DNA from: a bacterium
Lineage (GTDB): Bacteria > Pseudomonadota > Gammaproteobacteria > Burkholderiales > Burkholderiaceae_C
Reading direction: 5' to 3'
Assembly: GCA_030824095.1 (NCBI GenBank)
Contig: JAVBYK010000108.1
Location: 1 to 8,690 of the forward strand
Length of the DNA stretch: 8,690 nt
Shown here: positions 1 to 6,656 of the stretch, piece after piece
Position numbering within the stretch: position 1 is the first letter of the stretch
Layout of the letters: the number at the start of each line of letters is the position of its first letter
Program-made: the position numbers and the translations under genes
Notes under the pieces: model-generated
The model's database searches: none
What the model saw: the letters and a program-made list of their open reading frames with translations, nothing else
What the model was told of the DNA's origin: nothing

Positions 1-135
1 CTGCAGTGGCACCGCAGAGTGGCCCAAGGTTGCGATGGTGTTCCCGCAACTTTTCAGGGTCCGTGCGGCAGCGAACAGATCGGACAGCGCCGTTGCCGGA
101 CAGTGGGTCCATCGCTCCACCCACCCAGGAATCCC
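1..135. other. Non-coding leader before the BON-domain gene
   Basis: An open frame continues upstream of the BON gene here, but its translation is a low-complexity mixture with no family resemblance, so I read this stretch as intergenic. It holds the candidate terminator at 26-54 and an AGGA ribosome-binding site at 127-130. I found no convincing -35/-10 pair. Confidence 0.5.
26..54 (+). terminator. Possible intrinsic terminator of an upstream gene
   Basis: GTTGCG at 29-34 pairs with CGCAAC at 45-50 around a 10-base loop. The stem can extend through a G-U and two A-U pairs (26-28 with 51-53), and the right arm runs into TTTT at 51-54. This fits a weak rho-independent terminator for a plus-strand gene ending before the window. 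No upstream gene is visible, so the assignment is inferred from structure only. Confidence 0.3.
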
Positions 136-789
136 ATGAAAACCGACATTCAAGTGCAGCAGGACGTGATTCAGGAACTGCATTGGGAGCCTTCCATTGA
201 CGCATCGCGCATCGGCGTGGCGGTGCGGGACGGCATCGTCACCCTGAGTGGCGATGTCAGCAGCTATGCGCAAAAGTGGGATGCCGAGCTGACCAGCCAA
301 CGTGTCCAGGGTGTCCGGGGCACGGCAGTGGAGATCCAGGTGAGCCTGCCGGGCTCCGTCCAGCACAGCGATACGGACATTGCCCGCACGGCGGAGAACG
401 TCCTGCAGTGGGCCACGGTGCTGCCGGTGGATGCCATCAAGGTTCAGGTGGAACAGGGCTGGATTACCCTGAGCGGGGACGTGGAGTGGGACTACCAGCG
501 GCAGGCGGCCAGCATGGCGGTTCGCCACCTCATGGGCGTCACGGGCGTCAGTGACCAGATCGCGATCCGGCCCACCGTCTCGCTGAATGCGGTCCGGGCG
601 GACATCGAAGCGGCGCTGCGGCGCCGTGCGCGGGCGGATGCACACGACATCGCCGTCGAGGTCAAGGGGGCCGAGATCTTTCTGAGTGGCACCGTGCACA
701 CCTGGCAGGACCGCGAGCTGGCGCGCCAGTCGGCATGGAATACACCGGGTGTGCGCAATGTGTACGACAACCTGACGGTGGTGAATTGA
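136..789 (+). CDS. Triple BON-domain protein (OsmY-like)
   Basis: The 217-residue protein is almost entirely three BON domains, at roughly residues 3-71, 79-146 and 149-217. Each carries the family signature of a glycine followed by a beta strand ending in LSG-x-V (around residues 33-41, 108-116 and 178-186); helices and a 'GV' turn follow. BON domains are known from OsmY and similar envelope or stress proteins and are thought to bind membranes or lipids. OsmY is periplasmic, but this protein starts MKTDIQVQQDVIQE with no signal peptide, so it is probably cytoplasmic or peripheral to the membrane. I chose the ATG at 136 because AGGA lies 5 bases upstream and BON1 starts directly after it; the longer frame from 19 adds only unrelated sequence. 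It is separated from the next gene by a repeat element. A stress role is inferred from the family. Confidence 0.9.
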   Translation: MKTDIQVQQDVIQELHWEPSIDASRIGVAVRDGIVTLSGDVSSYAQKWDAELTSQRVQGVRGTAVEIQVSLPGSVQHSDTDIARTAENVLQWATVLPVDAIKVQVEQGWITLSGDVEWDYQRQAASMAVRHLMGVTGVSDQIAIRPTVSLNAVRADIEAALRRRARADAHDIAVEVKGAEIFLSGTVHTWQDRELARQSAWNTPGVRNVYDNLTVVN

Positions 790-815
790 GCGCCCTGGCC
801 ATATGACTTATAGCC

Positions 816-869
816 AAATCGGCCTCCAGCCCTCGTCGAATATGCACTTTCAGCTACTTTTTTGATAGC
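816..869 (-). repeat. Degenerate intergenic repeat, copy 1
   Basis: Read on the minus strand, this 54-base stretch starts GCTATCAAAAAAGTAGCT and contains GCATATTC and ACGAGGGCT. It aligns without gaps to 7235-7288 on the plus strand, with about 41 of 54 positions identical by hand count. The copies are in opposite orientation. Similar elements with a TAGCT-rich start and an 'agcgct'-type core are, from memory, scattered between genes in Comamonadaceae genomes. This copy fills most of the gap between the BON gene and the brkB-like gene, with its AT-rich end about 5 bases before the GTG start at 875. Confidence 0.7.
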
Positions 870-874
870 GTTTT

Positions 875-1837
875 GTGGTGAATGCAGCCCCCCGTGAAAC
901 CCAGCCCTGGAGCCGGGCCCGTTGGACCGCAGCGCTCGTGTTGGCCGGGCGGTCCAGCTGGATGGTGATGCGCCAGGTGGCTGCCTCCTGGGTTCAGGAC
1001 TATGGGCCCAGCATGGGCGCGGCGCTGGCCTATTACACGGTGTTCTCGATGGCGCCTCTCTTGCTGATCGTCATTTCCGTGGCGGGTCTGGTGTTCGGCG
1101 AAGACGCCGCGCGGGGCGAGATCTCGGCACAGCTCGAATCCATGATGGGGCAGCGCAGCGCGGCCGCCATTCAGGACCTGCTGGTCAGCGTGCAACAGCC
1201 TGTTGAAGGCGTGGCCATATCCGTGTTGGGCCTGGTCCTCCTGTTCGTGGGTGCCACAACCGTATTTGGTGAGTTGCAGGACGCGCTGGATCGCATCTGG
1301 CGCGTGCCGGCGAGGGGTTATGCCGGTGGTGTGATTGCACTGGTGCGGGCGCGCCTGCTTTCGTTCGGCATGATTCTGGCGATTGGTTTTCTTCTCGTCG
1401 TATCCCTGGTTGCCAGTGCGGCGCTGGCTTTTATTGGGCGCTGGTGGGTGCCGGTATTTGGTGGCTGGTATGTCGTTGCAGCCGTCACCAATGCAGTGGG
1501 TGGCTTTGCGTTGATCGCAGCCATGTTTGCCCTGATCTACAAGGTCATGCCGCGCGCGCGGGTCCAGTGGAAGGATGTCTGGATCGGAGCCGCGTTCACC
1601 GCCGTGCTGTTCGTGCTTGGCAAGGAGCTGATCGGACTGTACGTGGGCCGCAGTGCGATTGCCACCGGCTTTGGCGCTGCAGGGTCGCTGGTGGTCATTC
1701 TGGTGTGGGTCTATTACTCGGCCCAGATTTTTCTGATTGGTGCGGAATTCACCTGGGTGTACGCCAACCTCTTCGGCTCCCGGCGCTCGGAAGTGGCACC
1801 GCCACCCACTGCGCACCGACACGATCAACCCCCTTGA
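875..1837 (+). CDS. YihY/virulence factor BrkB family inner-membrane protein
   Basis: The 320-residue polytopic protein has about six hydrophobic segments, near residues 54-74, 113-132, 163-186, 200-222, 235-255 and 266-290. Family landmarks are the GAALAYYTVFSMAPLLL block (48-64), FGELQDALDRIW (131-142), YKVMPRARVQWKDVWIGA (222-239) and the GAAGSLVVILVWVYYSAQ block (267-284). The family is widespread in bacteria. Its members were once annotated as ribonuclease BN or linked to serum resistance (BrkB), but the biochemical role is not settled, so no function is claimed. The start is uncertain: GTG at 875 or 878 follows a stop in frame at 863-865 and has no good ribosome-binding site, while ATG at 962 would remove 29 residues before the first conserved block. 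The tail is Pro/His-rich. It probably forms an operon with adhE, 11 bases downstream. Confidence 0.88.
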   Translation: MVNAAPRETQPWSRARWTAALVLAGRSSWMVMRQVAASWVQDYGPSMGAALAYYTVFSMAPLLLIVISVAGLVFGEDAARGEISAQLESMMGQRSAAAIQDLLVSVQQPVEGVAISVLGLVLLFVGATTVFGELQDALDRIWRVPARGYAGGVIALVRARLLSFGMILAIGFLLVVSLVASAALAFIGRWWVPVFGGWYVVAAVTNAVGGFALIAAMFALIYKVMPRARVQWKDVWIGAAFTAVLFVLGKELIGLYVGRSAIATGFGAAGSLVVILVWVYYSAQIFLIGAEFTWVYANLFGSRRSEVAPPPTAHRHDQPP

Positions 1838-1841
1838 GGAG
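1836..1841 (+). promoter_or_regulatory. adhE Shine-Dalgarno overlapping the upstream stop codon
   Basis: GAGGAG at 1836-1841 overlaps the last two bases of the brkB-like TGA stop (1835-1837) and lies 7 bases before ATC at 1849. The sequence and spacing are near ideal for initiation exactly at 1849. The overlap suggests that ribosomes finishing the upstream gene restart on adhE. A second purine-rich site, AGGAG at 1868-1872, lies 12 bases before the first in-frame ATG at 1885. Confidence 0.6.
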
Positions 1842-1848
1842 AAGCCCC

Positions 1849-4458
1849 ATCGCCATCACCAACACGCAGGAGCTCGATGCCCTGATGCTGCGCGTCAAGC
1901 ACGCGCAGCGCCTGTACGCGGACTATTCCCAGGAACAGGTGGATGTGATCTTTCGCAGTGCCGCGCTGGCGGCCGCCGATGCGCGCATCCCGCTGGCCCG
2001 CTTGGCGGTGGAAGAGACCGGCATGGGCATCCTGGAGGACAAGGTGATCAAGAACCACTTTGCCTCCGAGTACATCTACCACAAGTACAAGGACGAGAAG
2101 ACCTGTGGCCTGCTCTCGGAGGATGACAGTTTTGGCACCATGACGGTGGCAGATCCCATGGGCATCATCTGCGGCCTGGTGCCCACTACCAACCCCACAT
2201 CGACCACCATCTTCAAGGCGCTGATCAGCCTGAAGACCCGCAACGGCATTGTCTTCTCGCCCCACCCGCGCGCGGCGAAATCGACCTGTGAGGCGGCCCG
2301 TGTCGTGCTGCAGGCCGCCGTCTGCGCAGGCGCCCCTGCGGACATCATCGGCTGGATTGATGCCCCGGGCCCGGACATGACGGACCACCTGATGCAGCAC
2401 CCGGATGTGCGTCTGATCCTGGCGACGGGTGGTCCGGGCATGGTGCATGCGGCCTATTCGTCCGGCAAGCCCGCCATTGGCGTGGGGGCGGGCAATACTC
2501 CGGTTGTGATCGACGAGACTGCCGACATCAAGCGTGCCGTGGCCTCCATCCTGATGTCCAAAACGTTTGACAACGGCATGGTCTGCAGCTCGGAGCAGGC
2601 GGTCATCGTGGTGGATGGTGTTTATGCGCAGGTTCGCCAGCGATTCGCCGAGCACGGCGGGCACATCCTGTCACCGGGGGAGCTCGACGCGGTGCGCAAA
2701 CTGGCATTTCAGGAAGGGCAATTGAATGCAGCGATCGTCGGCCAGTCGGCATGCCGGATCGCCGGCATGGCGGGCATAGCGGTTCCGCCCAACACCCAGG
2801 TGCTGATTGGCGAGGTCACCGAGATCGCGGAGTCGGAGCCCTTTGCCCACGAGAAGCTGTCGCCCCTGTTGGCCCTCTACCATGCCTGCCACTTCGAGGA
2901 GGCCTGCGCCAAGGCCTGCGCACTCGTGGCCCTGGGGGGCATGGGGCACACCTCCGTGCTGTACACCGACCAGGACCTGCAGCCGCAGCGCGTGGCCCGT
3001 TTTGGCAGTGTGATGAAGACGGCCCGCATCCTGATCAACACGCCGTCGTCCCAGGGGGGCATTGGTGACCTGTACAACTTCAACCTGCCACCCTCGATGA
3101 CACTGGGCTGCGGCTCATGGGGTGGCAATTCCATCTCCGAAAACGTGGGTCCCAAGCACCTCATCAACAAGAAGATCATCGCCAAGCGCGCCGAGAACAT
3201 GCAGTGGCACAAGCTGCCCAAGGCCATCTACTTCCGCCGGGGCTGCCTGCCCTTTGCCCTGGAGGATCTGGGGGGTCGCGCGCGCTGCCTGATCGTGACC
3301 GACCGCTTCCTGCTGGAGAGCGGTTGCGTGGACGATGTCATGCGCCTGCTCAAGCAGCAGGGCATGGAGGTGGAGTGCTTCGCCGACGTCAGCGCCGACC
3401 CAACGCTGGCGGTGGTGCGCAAGGGGCTTGCCAGGGCCGATGCATTCCGCCCGGATGTGATTCTGGCGCTGGGCGGGGGCTCCCCCATGGATGCGGCCAA
3501 GATCATGTGGGTGATGTACGAGCACCCGGAAGTCCACTTCGCCGATCTGGCGCTGCGTTTCATGGACATCCGCAAGCGCATCTACCGCTTCCCCAACATG
3601 GGGCGCAAGGCGATTCTGGTGGCGGTGCCCACCACGTCGGGCACCGGGTCGGAGGTGACGCCTTTTGCGGTGGTCACGGACGAGGTGAGCGGGGTGAAGT
3701 ACCCGATTGCCGATTACCAGCTGACCCCCACCATGGCCATCATCGATGCCAATCTGGTCATGCATCTGCCCAAGCCGCTGACGGCCTATGGTGGCATTGA
3801 CGCGGTGGCCCACGCCATCGAGGCCTATGTGTCGGTCATGGCCAATGAATACAGCGACGGCCAGGCCCTGCAGGCTTTGAAGCTGCTCCATGAACACCTG
3901 CCATCGGCCTATCTGCATGGCGCCGACAGTCCCATCGCCCGTGAAAAGGTTCACAACGCGGCGACCATTGCCGGCATGGCGTTTGCCAATGCGTTTCTCG
4001 GCGTCTGCCACTCCATGGCCCACGCGCTGGGTGCCGCGTTTCACCTGCCCCACGGGCTGGCCATTGCCCTGCTGCTGCCCAATGTGATCCGCTACAACGC
4101 GGCGGATGTCCCGACCAAGCAGACCGCGTACAGCCAGTACGACCGGCCACAGGGCGTGCGGCGCTACGCCGAGATCGCGCGTCACCTGGGGCTGCAGGCC
4201 GAACACGACCACGAATGTGCGCACCTGTTGATTGAATGGATCGAAACGCTGAAGAGCCGCCTGGATATTCCCCCCTCCATTGCGGCTGCGGGTGTCAAGG
4301 AGGGCGACTTCCTGGCCCGGCTCGATGGCATCGCCGAGGCGGCGTTCGATGACCAGTGCAGCGGCGCCAATCCGCGCTTTCCGCTGATTGCAGAACTGCG
4401 GCAGCTATTGCTGGACAGCTACCACGGGCGGGCGTTTCAGGAGGTGGAGCCCGGGTAG
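1849..4458 (+). CDS. adhE: Bifunctional acetaldehyde-CoA / alcohol dehydrogenase AdhE
   Basis: AdhE reduces acetyl-CoA to acetaldehyde and then ethanol, using two NADH, in mixed-acid fermentation; the enzyme is known to assemble into filaments (spirosomes). Counting from 1849 gives 869 residues. Residues 1 to about 440 are the CoA-acylating aldehyde dehydrogenase, with the ATGGPG segment at 192-197 and catalytic Cys246 in DNGMVCSSEQ. Residues from about 450 on are the iron-dependent alcohol dehydrogenase, with GGGSPMDAAK from 542 and iron ligands Asp651, His655, His721 and His735. These match the E. coli enzyme with an offset of 0 to 2. The tail stops about 20 residues short of E. coli AdhE and lacks its Ala/Lys-rich end. 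The start is odd: homologues begin MA(V/I)TN, but here the codon before AITNTQELDAL is ATC, preceded by a well-placed GAGGAG. The first in-frame ATG is at 1885 and drops 12 residues. The 3' end overlaps the convergent gene by 22 bases. Confidence 0.95.
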   Translation: MAITNTQELDALMLRVKHAQRLYADYSQEQVDVIFRSAALAAADARIPLARLAVEETGMGILEDKVIKNHFASEYIYHKYKDEKTCGLLSEDDSFGTMTVADPMGIICGLVPTTNPTSTTIFKALISLKTRNGIVFSPHPRAAKSTCEAARVVLQAAVCAGAPADIIGWIDAPGPDMTDHLMQHPDVRLILATGGPGMVHAAYSSGKPAIGVGAGNTPVVIDETADIKRAVASILMSKTFDNGMVCSSEQAVIVVDGVYAQVRQRFAEHGGHILSPGELDAVRKLAFQEGQLNAAIVGQSACRIAGMAGIAVPPNTQVLIGEVTEIAESEPFAHEKLSPLLALYHACHFEEACAKACALVALGGMGHTSVLYTDQDLQPQRVARFGSVMKTARILINTPSSQGGIGDLYNFNLPPSMTLGCGSWGGNSISENVGPKHLINKKIIAKRAENMQWHKLPKAIYFRRGCLPFALEDLGGRARCLIVTDRFLLESGCVDDVMRLLKQQGMEVECFADVSADPTLAVVRKGLARADAFRPDVILALGGGSPMDAAKIMWVMYEHPEVHFADLALRFMDIRKRIYRFPNMGRKAILVAVPTTSGTGSEVTPFAVVTDEVSGVKYPIADYQLTPTMAIIDANLVMHLPKPLTAYGGIDAVAHAIEAYVSVMANEYSDGQALQALKLLHEHLPSAYLHGADSPIAREKVHNAATIAGMAFANAFLGVCHSMAHALGAAFHLPHGLAIALLLPNVIRYNAADVPTKQTAYSQYDRPQGVRRYAEIARHLGLQAEHDHECAHLLIEWIETLKSRLDIPPSIAAAGVKEGDFLARLDGIAEAAFDDQCSGANPRFPLIAELRQLLLDSYHGRAFQEVEPG

Positions 4459-5069
4459 AGCGGGCCTTTGTAGCCGGGACTCGGGAAAGGCCTGGAGAGG
4501 CTGCTGTTGGCAACCAGACCGGCGAGGAACTCGCTGTCCATCCAGAGCCACAGCGCCACGGGTGCCAGGGTGGGCAGAACCACGGTGCCAAACAGCTGCC
4601 CCATGGCGATGCCATCCAGTTGCCAGGGTGCAAGGCCCAGCAAAGGGGCCGGTATCTCCCGAACAATCTGGTACAGCAGCACGAAAACCAGGCTGAACGC
4701 CTGGGGAATCAGCAGCAGCGCATACCCGGTGAGCCCCCGCCTGAACAGACTGCGACTGCGTGACGCCAGCAGCAGAGCCAGAAACAACGTTGTTCCATAG
4801 GCATAGTGCGCGGGCTCCACCACCGCAATCGGTGTGGAGACCTGGGTTTCGGACAACACCTTGCGGAATTTGGTAGTTGCTTTCAACTGCCCCGGCGTGT
4901 TGTGGGTGGATTCCACCCAGTCTTCGGCGTTGCTGTCCAACAGGATTTGCGCGATCGTTGCTGCCGGATACGAGGTCCAGGCCGAGACCTGTGTCCACAG
5001 CAGTGTGAGGACCAGGAACAGCACGGCCGTGCTGGCAAAGAAGCGCGTCAGGGAGGTGGGACGTGTCAT
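4437..5069 (-). CDS. Exosortase H-associated membrane protein
   Basis: This 210-residue protein is encoded directly after xrtH on the minus strand. Its ATG (5069-5067) shares bases with the xrtH TGA stop (5068-5066) in an ATGA overlap, which fixes the start and implies translational coupling. It has an N-terminal hydrophobic segment (about 10-30), a polar, probably periplasmic region (about 31-87), and three more hydrophobic segments (about 88-103, 115-134 and 157-176), ending in a Ser/Pro/Gly-rich tail. I recognise it as the small integral membrane protein that commonly accompanies exosortase H. The assignment rests on membrane layout and position more than on a catalytic motif, and its role in sorting is not known. 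A longer open frame to 5222 exists, but its extra residues are out-of-frame shadow of xrtH. The last 22 bases overlap the end of adhE. Confidence 0.75.
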   Translation of the reverse strand: MTRPTSLTRFFASTAVLFLVLTLLWTQVSAWTSYPAATIAQILLDSNAEDWVESTHNTPGQLKATTKFRKVLSETQVSTPIAVVEPAHYAYGTTLFLALLLASRSRSLFRRGLTGYALLLIPQAFSLVFVLLYQIVREIPAPLLGLAPWQLDGIAMGQLFGTVVLPTLAPVALWLWMDSEFLAGLVANSSLSRPFPSPGYKGPLYPGSTS

Positions 5070-5590
5070 GTGCAGACCGTTCCAGGAATTCCGCAAGCCA
5101 CGCTCTGCGCACCACGCCGGGTGCTGCTTCTGGCCCACACCAGCCAGAACACCAGCACGTCCAGCATGATCAGGCCCTGCCACAGGTAGGTGTGGAAGAG
5201 GTGGAATGCCGCTTCGCTCCACTGCCCCAGGTAGAACAGGCTGATGACCCGCAGGACATTGATCCCCTGGATGGCCGCGAAACCGAGGACCAGACCCCAG
5301 AGTCGATCACGCCAGGTGGCCGGAAACGCCGCAATGGCCGCCACCAGAATGATGTAGGCCTCCACGCCGTTGCAGCCAGGCTCTATGGATACGCCCTGAC
5401 CGGTAGCGGGGTTCCAGAGCACCTTGCCCATGGCAGCGGCGTTGGCATCAAACTGGGTAACGATGGACGCACACGCCCGGGTCAGCAGGCCGGTCCAGGG
5501 CAGCACCAGGTATTGCTTGACCAGCGCCACTTGCGCCAGGGCGAAAAGCCCCAGTTGCACACCGATGAAGAGGAAGAAGAAGCGCCGCAT
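5066..5590 (-). CDS. xrtH: Exosortase H (IPTL-CTERM-specific)
   Basis: Exosortases are inner-membrane transpeptidase-like enzymes that recognise short C-terminal sorting tails and are thought to cleave and transfer the exported protein; type H goes with IPTLxxWG tails. The protein has 174 residues and several membrane segments, the first near residues 4-24. The expected catalytic set is present: Cys73 in EPGCNGVEAYI, Arg114 in NVLRVISLFYLG, and a histidine in FHLFHTYLWQG (His133 more likely than His130). It is shorter than the 250-300-residue exosortases that carry extra helices, but it has the complete core. The gene lies 35 bases after the IPTL-CTERM gene and overlaps the start of the associated membrane protein, so the three form one unit. 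No strong ribosome-binding site precedes the ATG at 5590. The type H call comes from the motifs plus the adjacent IPTLSEWG substrate. Confidence 0.88.
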   Translation of the reverse strand: MRRFFFLFIGVQLGLFALAQVALVKQYLVLPWTGLLTRACASIVTQFDANAAAMGKVLWNPATGQGVSIEPGCNGVEAYIILVAAIAAFPATWRDRLWGLVLGFAAIQGINVLRVISLFYLGQWSEAAFHLFHTYLWQGLIMLDVLVFWLVWARSSTRRGAQSVACGIPGTVCT

Positions 5591-5625
5591 GGGTCAACCC
5601 GGACTGGTGCACCGCACGGCTGCTA

Positions 5626-6480
5626 TCAATGGCGATTCAGGAATGCCGCCGGATTGCGTTTGCGCATCTGCACAAAGCCCACAATGGCAATCAGACCGGA
5701 GAGAAGAATCAGGCCCCACTCGGAAAGTGTCGGAATGGTTGACGCACCGCTGCCAAACGGCGCGCAGGTGGGCACGGTGATGGTGTCGGCGTTGGTGGTG
5801 ACCACACCGCCATAGGACAGGATGCGACCGACCAGGGTGGAAGTGCTTCCCATCGTGACCGCGTTGGCCACGCCGTCCAGAATGTTGCCGACAAAGCTGG
5901 TATTGGCGCCCAGCGTGGTGGAACCATTGGGTGCCCAGAACACATCGGCGGCGCAGGCGCCTCCTGCGACCGCCACGCTGGTGCCCGCGGCGGTGGTGAG
6001 TGTGCCGGTTGACCGGAAGATGTACACCCCTGGGCCACTCAGGGTGACCGTGCCTGCTGCGACCGACATGGCCCCGCCCGAGGAGTAGCAGCCGGGTGTG
6101 AAGACGCCCAGACCGGAGCCCAGGTTGACGGTGTTCAGCGCCACTGCGCCAACACCCAGGGATACGCAAGCCTGGCCATTGATGTTGGCCAGTGCAGTGC
6201 CCTGGTCCGTTCCCGTTGCCACCGGGCAGGGAATCAGCGTGGCACCGGTGATGGTGGTTGGTGGCAGAACCGGTGCGGTGGTGTAGCAGACCGATCCATT
6301 GATGACCGTGGGATTGGCCGTGTTGGTGAACGTGCTGGAGACGATGCCGTAGGTGCTGGTCGTCCCCATGGCGGGTGCAGTGGCTGCAAAGGCGCTGGTG
6401 GAAGTCGCCAATGCAAATACTGCCATGGATGTGAGAAGAAGCGATAGGCGCCGAAGTGGGGGTGTGCAGTCAATATTCAT
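5626..6480 (-). CDS. Secreted DUF3494 (ice-binding-like) protein with IPTL-CTERM tail
   Basis: The 284-residue protein has a signal peptide with basic residues RR at 10-11, a hydrophobic core to about 28, and likely cleavage after AFA (30-32). The body, about 35-238, looks like the DUF3494 fold known from bacterial and algal ice-binding proteins. Supporting segments are TYGIVSSTFTN (43-53), GPGVYIFRS (149-157), CAADVFWAPNGSTTLG (176-191), NTSFVGNIL (193-201) and TLVGRILSYGGVVT (215-228), ending in NADTITVP (230-237). Six cysteines remain after export (65, 85, 105, 131, 176, 239), so disulfides are possible. The tail is a textbook sorting signal: IPTLSEWG at 249-256, a hydrophobic helix, then RKR and a short end. 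It is therefore the likely substrate of the exosortase encoded next to it. Ice binding itself is not shown, since many DUF3494 proteins are adhesins or unstudied. Start ATG at 6480 has GAGAG 4 bases upstream. Confidence 0.87.
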   Translation of the reverse strand: MNIDCTPPLRRLSLLLTSMAVFALATSTSAFAATAPAMGTTSTYGIVSSTFTNTANPTVINGSVCYTTAPVLPPTTITGATLIPCPVATGTDQGTALANINGQACVSLGVGAVALNTVNLGSGLGVFTPGCYSSGGAMSVAAGTVTLSGPGVYIFRSTGTLTTAAGTSVAVAGGACAADVFWAPNGSTTLGANTSFVGNILDGVANAVTMGSTSTLVGRILSYGGVVTTNADTITVPTCAPFGSGASTIPTLSEWGLILLSGLIAIVGFVQMRKRNPAAFLNRH

Positions 6481-6656
6481 AGGGCTCTCGGTTTGTTCAT
6501 GTTGGCAAGCTGTTTAGTGCGCGGCTGTATCCAAATCCAGCTTAGTGGGAAGGCGCGCACCTTTCTGTGCGCTACCGCACACAGGGCCGGCGAATCGGGC
6601 TTCTCCTTCTGTTGGCAGACAGCGGCATAAGCCGCCCGGCGATAATTCGGCGGAAC
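6481..6656. promoter_or_regulatory. Divergent intergenic region between the IPTL-CTERM gene and purN
   Basis: These 176 bases separate two genes that face away from each other, so promoters for both should lie here. A perfect 6-base GC stem, GCGCAC (6555-6560) and GTGCGC (6567-6572) around CTTTCT, sits near the middle. A GATAAT at 6641-6646 resembles a -10 box for purN but has no well-spaced -35 partner. No small gene is supported. Confidence 0.4.

Noticed and set aside
862..875. TTGAT as half of an FNR (anaerobic) site before the brkB-like/adhE operon
   Set aside because: The second half-site (ATCAA at 4-base spacing) is absent, and these bases belong to the repeat element.
854..1828. Long minus-strand open frame (324 codons) opposite the brkB-like gene
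   Set aside because: It is antisense shadow of a high-GC gene: the translation is rich in His, Arg, Gln and Gly, lacks domains, and the plus strand has clear BrkB-family motifs.
1444..1848. Upstream in-frame extension of adhE into the brkB-like gene
   Set aside because: The extension is the brkB-like gene read in another frame. AdhE homologues begin at the residue encoded at 1849, so it is not a fusion.
1825..4224. Minus-strand open frames (279 and 369 codons) opposite adhE
   Set aside because: Both are shadows of the adhE reading frame, with biased composition and no recognisable family.
4449..4469. Hairpin GCCCG/CGGGC followed by CTTTG as adhE terminator
   Set aside because: The stem is only 5 bases, has no real T-run, and lies inside the coding sequence of the opposite gene, so it is not supported as a terminator.
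5070..5222. N-terminal extension of the exosortase H-associated protein
   Set aside because: The extra 51 residues are xrtH coding sequence in another frame; the ATGA overlap at 5069 is a better start.
6641..6646. GATAAT as a -10 box for purN
   Set aside because: The nearest -35-like sequence, TTGGCA at 6612-6617, leaves a 23-base spacer, too long for a standard sigma-70 promoter, and the box is only 10 bases from the start codon.
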